From Nonomuraea zeae (GTDB lineage Bacteria; Actinomycetota; Actinomycetes; Streptosporangiales; Streptosporangiaceae), in NCBI RefSeq assembly GCF_005889725.1, contig NZ_VCKX01000020.1:1-64000 (forward strand): DNA of 64,000 nucleotides, written 5' to 3'. The notes beneath the pieces were generated by a model, which saw nothing but the letters and a program-made list of their open reading frames with translations, had not been told where the DNA came from and ran no database searches. Position numbers and translations under genes: made by a program. This document shows, in pieces, positions 1 through 10,153 of this stretch (the stretch's first letter is position 1; every line of letters starts with the position of its first letter).

Positions 1-120
1 GCCGTTGCATTCGCGCTCAACACCAGGCCCCGAAAGACGCTCGGATGGAAGACACCGGCAGAGGCGTTCAGCGAGCATCTAGACTTGCTGCTGAGCAGCA
101 GTGTTGCGACGACTGATTGA
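1..120 (+). CDS. IS30 family transposase, C-terminal end (cut by window edge)
   Basis: Thirty-nine codons run in from the left edge to a TGA at 118-120. The peptide has the typical IS30 tail LNTRPRKTLGWKTPAEAF followed by a Val-Ala-Thr-Thr-Asp ending, which closes the DDE integrase core of this family. The catalytic residues lie outside the window, so activity cannot be judged. The stop abuts an unrelated IS3 remnant, so the end of this element must lie within a few bases of 120. Confidence 0.85.
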   Translation, partial: AVAFALNTRPRKTLGWKTPAEAFSEHLDLLLSSSVATTD

Positions 121-127
121 ATCCGAG

Positions 128-442
128 GAATACACTGCGGCCCACCACCAGGAGCTGTGTCGGCGCCTGGGCGTCATCCAGTCGATGGGCCGGGTCGGGT
201 GCGCGCTCGACAACGCAGCGGCCGAGGCGTTCAACAGCACCCTCAAGGTCGAGTACGTGCACCGCCACCGGTTCCGCACCCGGGCCGAGGCCCGCCTGAA
301 GATCGCCACCTGGATCGCGGACTTCTATAACACCACCCGGCGGCACAGCGCCAATGACGGCCTGCCGCCCGTCACATTCGAACGTCACATGATCGAGAAG
401 AGACAAGCCTCATCGGCCCTGCTGAGGACCGCTGTGGCATAG
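128..442 (+). pseudogene. IS3 family transposase (OrfB) C-terminal remnant
   Basis: The reading frame carries the second half of an IS3 OrfB integrase core: LGVIQSMGRVGCALDNAAAEAFNSTLKVE, with the third catalytic acid in AAAEAF, then a FYNTTRRHSANDGLPP tail. The first two catalytic aspartates are missing because the gene starts abruptly at the junction with the IS30 end. An open frame begins with GTG at 101, but residues before about 128 belong to the neighbouring IS30 frame. It is a truncated, inactive copy; no downstream inverted repeat was identified. Confidence 0.85.
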
Positions 443-900
443 ACCGTCTCCACGATTCCATTCCAGGGGATTGACAGCTGGGACTTACCCGAACGCGACG
501 GAGATGTCATCGGTCCGGTCAGATGCGTGGATCGCCGAGCTCACCAGACCTGGTCGAATTACTCGCCCCGGACCGGTCGGCCGAAGGGGTACAGGTCGTC
601 CACCGCCCGTGTCGCAGACGCCAGCCACCCATGCGACCAGGAAGGACAACTCGCAGGGCCCATGAATGCTCCGGGCGTGACAGCCGAGCGTCCACGCCGA
701 ACGCGAGGAGAAGCCTCAGGCTCAGCTCAGCCAACCGCGTCATCTACGAAGTACTGTGGCTCCCGGTAAATGCACGACGCGGCCGTGGAGAATCTGGCAG
801 CAAACCTTCGATGTTTGGCAGGCATTGCGGTGGAGCGGCCTGTATCCGGTAGTTAATTTTGACGTAATCCCGGAACACCGCGAAGGGGCGATAGAACAAG
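443..900. other. Intergenic stretch, no recognisable gene
   Basis: Short overlapping frames occur on both strands but none shows a family motif, ribosome-binding site or consistent codon bias. It probably contains mobile-element debris and the upstream region of the secreted protein at 901. Confidence 0.5.
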
Positions 901-1209
901 ATGCGTACACAGGCACTCAAGGTGATCGGCGGGACGTTGGCCGCCCTCGCATTGACCACCGCGCCGCCCTACCCCGGCGCCACCGCCAGCGCTGACAATC
1001 CGGCCGATGTCGGGGCGGCCACCTGTGGTTGGGACCCTGTCGCCAATGATGCCTACTACAACCACTGCAACTCCAACGTCCACGTCGTCATCCGCGTCGA
1101 ACGGCACTCGGGGCTGACTGGATACGACAAATGCGTGCCTCCGGGGCGTACCTATCTCGGCTCTATGTCCGTGATCGCGTACGCCCATTACATTGGCAAG
1201 ACTTGCTGA
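901..1209 (+). CDS. Small secreted four-cysteine protein (DUF6355-like)
   Basis: This 102-residue protein starts with a Sec signal peptide: MRTQALKVIGG, a hydrophobic Leu/Ala stretch, and a likely cut after ATASA near residue 31. The mature part has four cysteines (in CGWDP, HCNSN, DKCVPP and the terminal GKTC), which would give two disulfides, and an AYYNHC segment. This resembles small actinobacterial exported proteins grouped as DUF6355; that family name is from memory. It is an isolated gene between two insertion-sequence relics, with only a weak purine-rich ribosome-binding site. Function unknown. Confidence 0.65.
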   Translation: MRTQALKVIGGTLAALALTTAPPYPGATASADNPADVGAATCGWDPVANDAYYNHCNSNVHVVIRVERHSGLTGYDKCVPPGRTYLGSMSVIAYAHYIGKTC

Positions 1210-1343
1210 ATCGGCCCAACGGGTGACACAAGGACGAAGGTATCCATTCACGCCTGCCGTTGAGCTTGGGCCTGATTTGAGGTAGACGCGCCGGTTTCTG
1301 CTGAATACGCGGATCCTGGGATGGTTCGACGTAGTTTGAGCTC

Positions 1344-1816
1344 GTATCCGGCCCTCAGGAGCTCAGCCGTGCGGAGCTGTTGACTGCTCTGGAGGAGATG
1401 CGGGCCGCGATCGCGGAGCGAGATGCCGTGATCAAGGCGCTGCTGGCCGAGGTCGAGCAGTTGAAACGGCGGGCAGGGATGGATTCGTCCAACTCCTCGA
1501 TGCCGCCGGGCAGCAACGGTCCGGCGGCACGGGCCAAACGCGCCAAGAGGCCGAAGAAGCGCTCACCGCGGTGGGCAGGCCGGGCACGCGCTGACCTGGC
1601 GCAGCGATCCGGACCAGATCAGCATCCTCGCCCCCGAAGCATGCGCCGGGTGCGGCTGCAGGCTGGCCGACCTGACGAGAAGATCGTCGCGCGGGTGCAG
1701 ATGTTCGATACCCACCGGTGAAACTGCAGGTCACCGAGTACCGGATGGTCACGGTGAGGTGCCCCGCCTGCCGGGCGAGGACCCTGGCGGCCACCTCGCC
1801 GGGACTGTCCGGACCT
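1344..1816 (+). pseudogene. IS66 family transposase, N-terminal half (split and frameshifted)
   Basis: The N-terminal coiled coil (AEVEQLKRRAGMDSSNSSMPPGS) is the normal IS66 opening, and a CPACRART zinc-binding knuckle lies near 1760-1785. The frame breaks near 1570, where GHALTWRSDPDQ continues in another frame, and again near 1690. There is no good start codon in the available frame; a TAG at 1332 closes it upstream. The half ends at about 1816, where an IS200/IS605 element begins, and continues at 3625. It is inactive. Confidence 0.8.
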
Positions 1817-1832
1817 TGTTGTTGTGACTCCT

Positions 1833-1852
1833 CCGCCCCCTAAAGAGGGCGG
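1833..1852. repeat. Hairpin at the IS200/IS605 right end
   Basis: CCGCCC (1833-1838) pairs with GGGCGG (1847-1852) across an 8-nt A-rich loop, just downstream of the tnpB stop and about 16 bp from the inferred element boundary. Members of this family carry such subterminal hairpins, which TnpA recognises as single-stranded DNA. Confidence 0.55.
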
Positions 1853-1859
1853 CTTCTCG

Positions 1860-3065
1860 CTAAGCCGCTGCGGCTTCGCGAAGGGCAAGCCCTGCCCCGA
1901 GAATGTTGATCGCCGCGTTGACGTCGGCGTGCGCGGTGTGACCGCACGCCATACAGGCGAACTCGGCTTGGGTGGCGCGGTTCTCTTTCGCCATGTGCCC
2001 GCATTGGGCGCACGTGCGGGAGGTGTTGCGGGGGTCCACGGAGATCAGCTCTCGACCGGCGCTTTCAGCCTTGTGCGCGAGGATGCCCAGGAACACCCCC
2101 CAACCCCCGTCCAGGATGCTCTTGTTCAGTCCAGCCTTGGCCGCCGCGCGGTTGGGCAGGTACCGCCTTCTCCGTCCGGTTTCGGGGCTGGGCTCTTGGT
2201 CATGCTCGCGATCCGCAGGTCCTCGTGCATGATCATGTCGTAGTCGCGGATCAGGGCGTTCGCGGCCTTGTGCGCGCCGTCGAGCCGCCCGCGCCGGACC
2301 TTGCCGTGCAGGGCTGCGACGCGGGCGACCGCCTTACGGCGGCGCTTGGACCCGCGCTTCTTACGGGCGAGGTCCTGCTGAAGCGGCTGCCAACTTCTCG
2401 GCGGAGGCCGCGAGGTGTCGCGGGTTGCCGACCTGCTCGCCGTCCGAGGTGGTCAGGAACGACGCCACGCCCATGTCCACGCCGACGACCGCACCCGTGG
2501 CGGGCAGGATCTCGGCGGGTACGTCGTCGCACGACAGGACGACGTACCCGCGGGAGCCTTCCCGCTTTACGCTGATCGTCTTCACCCGGCCCCGCACCGG
2601 GCGGTGCTGGTGCACGCGGACATGCCCGACGCCTTGAAGGCGGACGAACGTGGCGGACGAGTGCTCGGGTTGGGAGTCCCACCGGCAGCCGTCGCCGTCC
2701 TTGGGCCACTCAACCGTGTCGAACCAGCCCCGGCCCTTGAAACGCGGGAAACGCGGGAAGCCCGAAGTGCGACCGGCCTTGACGCGGTCGAAGAACGCGC
2801 GGAACGCCTTGTCCAGGCGGCGCAGGGTGGCCTGCTGGGAGGAGAACGACCAGTGCGCCTGATCGGGATCGTAGGCGCGGATCTCCTTGAGCTGGGCGGA
2901 CTGGTCACCGTACCGGATCGACACCTTGGACCGTTTGTAGGCCTCGCGCCGCTCCTCAAGCGCCGCGTTGTACAGGGCGCGGTGGTCGTCCAGGCACGCG
3001 GTGAGCGCGGCCTGCTGGTGCGCGGTCGGACGCATGAGGAACTTGTAAGACCTACGCACGGCCAC
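1860..3065 (-). pseudogene. tnpB: TnpB (OrfB) RNA-guided nuclease-like protein, two frameshifts
   Basis: The N-terminal part (MRPTAHQQAAL, YNAALEERREAYKRS, the RuvC-I segment VVGVDMGVASFLTTSDG) is in one frame. A +1 break near 2390 shifts to LARKKRGSKRRRK and YDMIMHEDLRI, and a second near 2165 leads to the C-terminal part with DPRNTSRTCAQCG and CMACG, a four-cysteine zinc ribbon, and HADVNAAINIL, which holds the last RuvC acid. Joined, these give a full-length TnpB of about 400 residues. The likely start is GTG at 3065 or 3059, overlapping the end of tnpA. As sequenced no functional protein is made. Confidence 0.85.
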
Positions 3066-3474
3066 CCGCCTTGGGCACTCGCTCATACTGCGTCTCGATG
3101 TAACGCCGCACCGTCTCTGCGGACACGGCGCCGACGGTGGCCACGAAGTAGGACCGCGACCACAGCGTGGGCAACTGGGAACGCAGGTGACCGAACTCGG
3201 CGCGCAGGTGGTGCGAGGTGAACCCCTTGAACTGGTTGGCCACATACGACGGCGAGTTCTTCGGATGCGGCTTGACGAACAGGTGCACGTGGTCGGGCAT
3301 CACCTCAAGCGCCACGATCTCCCACCCGTGCTCGTCGGCCTTGACGCGGATCAGCTCCTCCAAGCGGGCCCTCACCCGGCCGCCCAGAACGGGACGGCGG
3401 TACTTCGAGCACCACACGACGTGGTATCCGAGGTCATACGCCACACCGGGGGAGATGCGCACCTGACGAGGCAC
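3052..3474 (-). CDS. tnpA: IS200/IS605 family Y1 HUH transposase
   Basis: This 140-residue protein has the complete Y1-transposase layout: DLGYHVVWCSKYRRPVL, the HUH motif in MPDHVHLFVK, and the catalytic tyrosine in RRYIETQYE near the C-terminus. It acts as a dimer, cutting and joining single-stranded ends of the element. The start is GTG at 3474. The gene is intact and overlaps the tnpB start, so it could still mobilise the element even though tnpB is broken. Confidence 0.9.
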   Translation of the reverse strand: MPRQVRISPGVAYDLGYHVVWCSKYRRPVLGGRVRARLEELIRVKADEHGWEIVALEVMPDHVHLFVKPHPKNSPSYVANQFKGFTSHHLRAEFGHLRSQLPTLWSRSYFVATVGAVSAETVRRYIETQYERVPKAGGRA

Positions 3475-3624
3475 ACGATCATTATAACAGCATCACATAT
3501 CTAGTGCGCGATGAACGGAGATCTCTGATGCCCGAATCTGGCGGGTCACTGCACGCTCGGGCCTTGGCAGCCCTCCCGCTCCCGATTCCCCCGACGGCTA
3601 GAGCCGCCGGTCCCCTCGAGAGGT

Positions 3625-4316
3625 ACTGATGGCTCGAACGTGCGCGCCGCGACCGCGCTGCTGGCCTGCGCCGGGCATATGAGCATCAGCCGGGCCACTG
3701 ACCTGATGGGTGTGCTGCTGGACGCGCCGGTCTCCACCGGGTTCAGCGGCGGCCTGGTCAAACGGGTCGCCGACCGGCTGGCCGGCTTCGAGAGCGCGCT
3801 GAAGACCGCGTTGCGGGCGTCGCCGGTGCTGCACCACGACGAGACCCCGGCCCGCGTCGCCGCTGACGATGATGATCGGCTGCTGTATGTCTACACCGTC
3901 CGCGCCGACCGGCTGGTGTGGTTCGGCGCCGCCGACAACCGCGGCCACGCGGCGCTGGATGGCTTCGGCATCCTGCCCGGCTATCGCGGCATCCTGGTCC
4001 GCGACGACTACACGGCCTATGCCAAGTACGACAAGCACCTGGCCGGCGTGCAACTGTGCTGCGCGCATCTGCTGCGGTCGTTGCGCGGCATCGGCGAACT
4101 GGACGAGCAGGGCAGCCGGGTGCAGGCTGCTGGACCGAGCCGGTGATGAGCGCGCTGACCGACGCCAAGGCCCGCGCCGACGGTGCCACCGCCGTGGACC
4201 CCCATCCTGGACGCCCTGCGCGCCCGCTATGACCAGGCGGTGGCCTGGGGCATCGCCACCAACACCCACCGCGACTGGCCCACCGGACGACACCCCGGCT
4301 ACACCGATCCTGCTGG
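3625..4316 (+). pseudogene. IS66 family transposase, catalytic half (truncated)
   Basis: This continues the IS66 gene interrupted at 1816. It shows GHMSISRATDLMGVLL, GFSGGLVKRVADRL, the first catalytic Asp in VLHHDETP and the second in ILVRDDYTAY. A frameshift near 4125 moves the reading to WTEPVMSALTDAKARADG, and another near 4200 to ALRARYDQAVAWGIATNTHRDWP. The region with the catalytic Glu is missing: the gene stops at about 4316, where an IS1182 fragment begins on the other strand. Confidence 0.8.
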
Positions 4317-4326
4317 CTAACTCGTT

Positions 4327-5568
4327 TCAGGCCGTGAGAGAGAGTTCCGCCAGTTGGAGGCGGGCAAGGTGGCCGGTGCGGGTGCGATCGAGCGGGTGCC
4401 CGTTCCACCAGGCGTCCAAGCGGATGAGGTTGAGCGCTACGGCGGAGAAGACGTGTTCGAGGTGGACCTTGGCCAGGCCCCGGTAGCGGGCCCGGCGGAC
4501 ACCGGCGACCGCGACGGCTTGGCGCACGGTGCCCTCGACTCCGGCCCGGAGTTTGTACTTGTCCTGCCAGTCGTTGCTGATCTGATCGGCGCGGGCCTGG
4601 TCAAGAGCCTCTTGGAGAGGGCGGGCACGGATGGTGAGCTGGCGTCCACCTCTCGTGGCCGAGGTGCACAAGGAGCGAACCGGACACGGCCGGCAGACCT
4701 CGCCGCGGAACTTGACCACGATCGCCTCGGTGCCGCGCTGGGTGCACCGGCTCCAGGAGGAACTCGCCTGTCCTTGCGGGCACCTGGCCTGTTCGGCGTC
4801 CCCGTCGATGGTGAACGCCGCACGGTCATACCCGGCGGCGGCACGGGCTTGCGATGATTGATCCAGCAGAACCGGGGTGATGAGCGCGATCCCGAACCTC
4901 TCGCGGGCACCGACCAGGAGTTCCGCCGACGGATAGCCGGAATCGAGGTAGTGCTCGCCGGGCAACAGCCCACGTGCCCCGAGCATCTGTCCTTCCGCCA
5001 TCACCCCAGCACGCAAGATCACGCGCAGGAGCTTGAGAACGGACTGGTCACAGACGCGTTCCTCGATGAGAACCTGTAAAGCGTCGTGCGCCGAGCGCTT
5101 CGGACGGAACCCGAACGAGCAGCCCAGCATGTCCGCCTCGAAGACCGGTTCGAACACGATCTTCAATGCGGCCTGCACGATGCGGTCGCGAACCGCGGGA
5201 ATCGACAGCGGCCTCTGCTCGGCCGTGCCCGGCTTGGGGATCAGAACCCGCCGTGCCGGAAGTGGCCGATACCGCCCTTCCCGCAGCTCGTCGGCCAGCT
5301 CATCGAGCAGCCGGGCAACCCCGTACTCCTCGACCTGGGCCAGGGTGGTGGTGTCGATACCGGGTGCGCCGTTGTTGGCGCGCACCGCGACCCACCCGCG
5401 CTGCAGCACCTCTCTGCGGCAGACCTTGTCATACAGCGCGTGGAATCGACGTCCGGGATCGGCCTTGGCCGCCGGGTAGAGCACATGCTGCAAGGCTCGG
5501 ACCGGATCACGCGGAACCCGTGGTTCCCGCGATCCCTTGGCGGCGGGACTAGCGTGACCGGCACTCAC
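4327..5568 (-). pseudogene. Chimera: group II intron reverse transcriptase N-part fused in frame to IS1182 transposase C-part
   Basis: One uninterrupted 413-codon frame joins two unrelated proteins. Residues 1 to about 195 are a group II intron maturase: RGWVAVRANNGAPGIDTTTL, RRVLIPKPGTAEQRPLSIPAVRDRIVQ and FGFRPKRSAHDAL (RT blocks 0-2), followed by KLLRVILRAGVMAEG from a later block. The YADD catalytic block and the X domain are gone. From GARGLLPGEHYLDSGYPS onward it is an IS1182-type transposase tail with GEVCRPCPVRSLC, YKLRAGVEGTVRQAV and RYRGLAKVHLEHV. The GTG start at 5568 is preceded by a GGAGGGG ribosome-binding site. Neither half can be catalytically active; whether a protein is made is unknown. 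Confidence 0.85.
4951..4982. repeat. 32-bp repeat, copy 1 (IS1182 codons GARGLLPGEH)
   Basis: An exact 32-bp match to 13834-13865. Here it sits at the junction between the IS1182 and intron fragments. The repeated piece lies within IS1182 coding sequence, and in both copies the IS1182 homology ends at the same GCCCCGA edge. Confidence 0.85.
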
Positions 5569-6160
5569 CGGGCCCCTCCATCACAGTCGCTGCGCATCGA
5601 CGAAGCAGCGGCCTTTCCCTCACCGCCGGTTGTGTTGTCCGGTCGGCTCCAGCAGTACTACGGCCGCCTCCGACGCCCACCCGGCCAGCACTCCATTTCC
5701 CGGCGTGGACCGGTTATAGGACGCCACACTCCTGCAACACACTGTCCGCAGGTTGCCGGGCCGGGGAGGGCCTCCCCAGTTCCCGCCGCCACTATCGATA
5801 CGTTCCGCGCCCCATACGCCGGGGAGTCCTTGACGGCTGCGCTTCCACGCTCTTCACCGCGTCGCTGGCCTTCGCCCTGGATTCGGGGGCTCGGCTCTCC
5901 CTAGTTCCCGACCAATGGCCGGGACCTCTAACGACGCCGCAGGCTTCGCTTCATGCTACGGACCGCATCGTCGCTCCCCCTATTTGCAAGGCCTTTGACG
6001 CTGGGCTTCGACCCCGCCCGTTTCCAGACGAAGCCGCCAGCCTGCTACCGGGCCTCCTGGCAGCTACCCGGACCGGAATCCCACCGGCAAGCGACGACGA
6101 GCTTACGAACAGACGATCAGCCGCTACGTCACGGCTTCACCTCCGTTCTGCTGGGCGCAC
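4983..6160 (-). mobile_element. Group II intron remnant (5' ribozyme domains plus truncated maturase)
   Basis: On the minus strand the intron begins with GTGCGCC at 6160, matching the GUGYG consensus 5' end. About 590 nt of structured, gene-free sequence follow, as expected for domains I-III and the start of domain IV, and then the maturase frame opens at 5568. The 3' part (rest of the maturase, domains V and VI) is lost at the IS1182 junction near 4982, so the intron cannot splice. The 5' end rests on consensus and spacing; I did not fold it. Confidence 0.65.
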
Positions 6161-6404
6161 GAAGAATCGAGGCTAACCAGCAGGAACACCCGGCCGCGGT
6201 GTCTTTCTCCCGTATTCCGGAATCGCTGTACCCGTGGCAGATGCAGCGCTGTTTTGGCGGTAAAACAACTTATACCCTGACGGTTAAATCAATTATCGTC
6301 AGCGCGAGAGTTCCAGAGTGGCGGCCAACAGGACCCGAGGTCAAAGGCATTATATGAACCCGTGCGCGGCCATGTACGGCGGTTTATGCGGGCGCTCAGG
6401 CAGG

Positions 6405-8348
6405 GTGATCGGCGTAACCAACATCAAGCGAGGTTTGTCCCGTGTTCTCGTGGGTTTGATCGTGACAGCCGGTGCGCTGACGGTCTCTCCAGCCACGGCT
6501 CACGCGGCCGACGACAATCTGGTGGCCGCCTACGGGATGGAAGAGGAGCAGGGCGGCGCCGTACTTGACATGTCGGGCAACGGTCACGACGGCAACGTGA
6601 AGGACCCGCTGCGGGTCAACGGAAAGATCGGAAAGGCGCTCCGCTTCGACAACGCCCAGGACCTGGACCGCGTCCTGATCGTCCCGGACGCTCCCGAGCT
6701 GAGCCCGTCGTCGGCGATGACGCTGGAAGCCTGGGTGCAATCGGCCGACGATCGGCCCGACTGCCTGATCGCGGCCAAGATGATCGACCAGACGGACTTC
6801 TCCGCCGGCATCAGCATGACCAACTTGGGCTTCCGCATCGGCGGCGAGTTCCAGGGGGCGTATCAGTGCCCGCTCCCGGCCGGCGAATGGTTCCATCTGG
6901 CGGTGGTCTCCGACGGCGCGTGGATGCGCCTGGTCGTCAACGGCGTCGAGGGTTCTCCGCACCGGTGTCGGGAAACATCGACAGCGGCTCCGGCCCGCTG
7001 GTGATCGGCGGGCAGGGCGATCTGACCTCCTGTTTCGCCGGCATCGTGGACGAAGTGCGGCTGTATGCGCGGGCGCTGACGAACGAGGAGATCGCGCGGG
7101 ACATGGTCACGGCGATCGCGCAGGACGCGCGCCCGTCGGCCCCTGCGAACCTCACCGCCGACGTCAGCACCGGCGTAGCCCAGCTGTCCTGGGGCGCGGC
7201 CACGGACGACAAGGGCGTGACCGGCTACGAGATCCACCGCGACACCTCGCCGGACTTCGTGCCGTCGGACCTCACCAAGGTGGCCACGGTGACCGAGCTC
7301 TCCTACACCGATAGCTGCGCCGAACGCGGGTGGACCTACTACTACCGGGTGGTGGCGGTGGACGCCCTCCCGCAGTCAGGGCCGCCGAGCGAGCTCGTCT
7401 CCGCCACGGCCGAAGATCCCGATTGCCCGCCGACGGCCCCCGAGGTGAAGGTCTACCCGCGTCAGGGCTGGGCCGAGCTGCAGATGTGGGGCGGCCATGA
7501 CGAACACGGCATCGCCGACCTCCAGGTGCACCGCTCCACGCAACCGGACTTCACCCCCAGAGCGGAGACGCTGGTGGCCAGGTTCGACCGCTGGGTCTCC
7601 AAGGTCTACGACTCCGTGCCCGCGGCCGGGACCGTCTACTACCGGACGCTGGTCGTCGACACCGCCGACCAGCCCAGCGAGCCCTGGCCGGTGACCAAGT
7701 CCCGACATCTCCGTGCGGCCAGACCTGCAGACCACGATCGCCGGGGTGTACGCCATGAACGAGGGCACGGGCAAGGAGGTCGCCGACACCTCGGGCAAGG
7801 AACGGCACGGTTCTCTGTGGCCCGGCATCACCTGGACCGAGGGGAAGTACGGCAAGGCACTGGCCTTCAGTGGTGCGGGCGCGCACGTCCATATCTGGCC
7901 CCACCCCTCCACCGGTGCGGCGACGATCTCGGCGTGGGTGAAGCCGGCGGTGACCGGGGATCGCCTGCCCATACTGGGATGGGTGCTCAACGGCGGCGAG
8001 AAGACACTGGTACTCTTCACGTCGCTGAACTCCAGCTATACAGCGCCGGCGGCGATGATGGACAAGCGTTCGCAGGGGAACGACTACGCGATGGCACAGC
8101 AGCCTCTCCCCTTGGGCGAGTGGAGTCACCTCGCGGCCTCGTACGACGACGGCACGATCCGCCTGTTCGTCAACGGCGAGCTCGTCGCGGAGAAGTACCA
8201 CACGCTCCAGTTCGCCGATACGGGCAACCTCGAGATCGGCACTGGCAGCTACGACCTGAAGGGGACGGTGATCGACGAGGTGCGATCCTACGACGCCGCC
8301 CTGTCCCCTGCCCAGATCAAGTCCATCATGAACACCCCGATCGGCTGA
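6405..8348 (+). pseudogene. Secreted LamG-Fn3-LamG protein with two compensating frameshifts
   Basis: The encoded protein has a signal peptide (KRGLSRVLVGLIV to ATAHA), a LamG/concanavalin-A-like domain (AAYGMEEEQGGAVLDMSGNGHDG), two fibronectin-III-like modules (PANLTADVSTGVAQLSWGA; APEVKVYPRQGWAELQMWG) and a second LamG (AGVYAMNEGTGKEVADTSG to IDEVRSYDAALSPAQIKS). The first frame breaks near 6953 and the original frame returns near 7700, next to a CCC run, so two single-base indels bracket the Fn3 part. The start may be GTG 6405 or an upstream ATG at 6372. Such proteins bind carbohydrates outside the cell. It could be an intact gene carrying assembly errors. Confidence 0.75.
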
Positions 8349-8654
8349 CCGATCTGACAGATCTGACCAGGCTGATCGACAGTGGCCGGGGCTCGGGTGA
8401 GTCCCGGCCCGCCTGCTCCCTGGACCGGCCTGCGACCTCGTGAGATCGCCGTCGGCCGGCCTCCGCTCTTGACCAGGCGCAATGCCAACGCAGGCCCCGA
8501 TCCCGGTGATCTTGTGACGCGTCTTGACCCGCGTTGCTTTCGAAGTGGGGAGCCTACGGAGTCGCTATGCCCCAGGTGACGACCACTCTCTGTGTGACAA
8601 CCGTCATTCTCAGAAGCATCGAATAGGCGACAACTGATTACGCGAGGTCGCCAG
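8349..8654. other. Intergenic stretch between the LamG gene and IS1380
   Basis: No coding signal. A short GATCTGACAGATC palindrome follows the LamG stop and could be a weak terminator. The end of the IS1380 element should lie here, but I could not fix its inverted repeat. Confidence 0.4.
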
Positions 8655-10082
8655 TGCTGCCCCCTCGGTGTGCTGGCCATCGAGATCGAACTCCTCCAGC
8701 CCGCGAAGGCGTTCATCCAGGCGGGCTGCCAGCGCCATCCGGCGGGCAGGTGCAAGAGCAGGTGGCCACGCCCATCTGCAGGTCCGTGCCGGGCCAGCCG
8801 GGCGGACACGGTGATGAGGTGACGGCGCAGGGTCGCACCGCGGGCACGGGCGTGGAAGGTCGAGGCCAGGCAGCCCAGAGCACGCAGCAGATTGTGGGTG
8901 ATCGCCGCCAGGGTGAGCCAGGCGGCATTGGCCGCGAACGTGCCCGAGGACAGGTGTGCGAGCGGCCCGTCGATCAGATCAGCGTTGACCTGCTCCTGCA
9001 CCGCGTGATCACGGTGCTGCTCCTCGGCTTGGATCAGCGTGTACGGACTGTCGGTGAAGATCGGGTGGTGGCGCCAGGCGGAAAACAGTTCGTCTTGGCC
9101 GTGTCCGGCCTGCTCGTTGAGTTTCTTGACCCGCCGCACGATCAGCCGGGCGGTGACGGCCTGGCCCTTGGTGCTGGTGAAGGCGGTGTAGCCGACCTCG
9201 GCGACCTCGGCGTCGGAGACCCAGCCGCCGGCCTGCTCATCGAAGATCGCTCGAGGGTAGGCGATCGGGGTCCAGGCGCCCTCGTCGATGGCTGCGATCG
9301 CTGCTTTGACCTTGGGGTCCAGTTGGCGGTGACGGAGAAGCGGGCGTGCTGGTCGCGGCAGGCGCCGATGACCTCGGCGCTGTAGAAGGCCGAGTCGCCG
9401 CGCACGATCAGGGTGCCTGAGCAGCCCGCGGCGCGGGCGGCCGGGATCGACTCGCGCACCAGGGACGCCGCGCCGCGTGCGGAGCCTGCGCTGCCGCCGC
9501 GCAACCGGGTGGCGGCCACCACCGGCGCGGCCAATGGCGTGGACAACGTCACGGCCAGCACGTTCAGGCCACGCACCAGCACACTCTTGCCGCCGATCTT
9601 GGTGTGGCCGAACCCGGAGCCCTGCTTGGTATAGCCGTAGGTGCGCCGCTGCATCGAGTCGATGTCGGGGACAGCCAGCACCTGCTTGCCGGGCAGCAGC
9701 GGCGTGTGAGCGGCCAGCGTGACCAGCACCTGCCGGGCGACCTTGTCCAACTGGCGCACGTTTCCCAGGTGAAGGCGCGCAGGAACGACCCGAGCGTGGA
9801 CAGCGCGCGGATACCGTCGAACAGCTTGTCCATCCCGCAGTGCCGCAGCGCGTCCAGGTCGTCGATGCTGTCGGCGCCGCAGGCCATCCCGGCCACGATC
9901 GAGACGACCTTGGCTGCCGGATGGGCTCCGGGGGCAGCCGTCAGGGCCACGTGCTCGCCGGCCAGTCGCTGCAGCCCGGCTCGCTCCGCCAGCCGCAGCG
10001 CCGGGGCCAGGCCAGCATAAGAGATCACGTACTCGTCGTCGAAGATCGCCTGCGTACGGCTGGCGGCAGGGGAGAATCGCAC
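8655..10082 (-). pseudogene. IS1380 family transposase with at least three frameshifts
   Basis: Starting at GTG 10082, the first segment (VISYAGLAPALRLAERAGL, VSIVAGMACGADSIDDLD) has the IS1380 N-terminal signature. It shifts near 9765 to GNVRQLDKVARQVL and VLAVPDIDSMQRRTYGY, with the first catalytic Asp in PDIDS; RGDSAFYSAEVI holds the second. Another break near 9325 leads to DEQAGGWVSDAEVAEVGYTAF and the C-terminal AAWLTLAAITHNLLRALG. A last shift occurs near 8800. All the usual domains are present, so this is a decayed full-length copy. Confidence 0.85.
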
Positions 10083-10085
10083 TTA

Positions 10086-10153
10086 CGAGGTGCCTTCCTG
10101 AGCTGGCTGATTGCGTGAAGAACTCCAATCTTCCCAGTTCAGAGGGCACCTCG
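10086..10153. repeat. Imperfect long inverted repeat upstream of the IS1380 transposase
   Basis: CGAGGTGCC plus 12 further bases (10086-10106) is matched by an imperfect reverse complement at 10134-10153, giving a hairpin of about 20 bp with a loop of about 27 nt just before the transposase start. It may be an end structure or an expression-limiting hairpin of the element. Confidence 0.5.

Larger units (their letters stand above)
1817..3624 (-). mobile_element. IS200/IS605-type element (tnpA + broken tnpB) inserted in IS66
   Basis: The limits are inferred from rejoining the two IS66 halves: the codons for Gly-Pro at 1811-1816 join Thr-Asp-Gly-Ser-Asn at 3625 to give a continuous IS66 reading (..LSGP-TDGSNVRAA..). 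Inside are a Y1 HUH transposase and a TnpB gene on the minus strand, and a hairpin (1833-1852) close to the tnpB-distal end, as expected for the right end of this family. No target duplication is expected. The boundaries are good to a few bases only. Confidence 0.7.
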
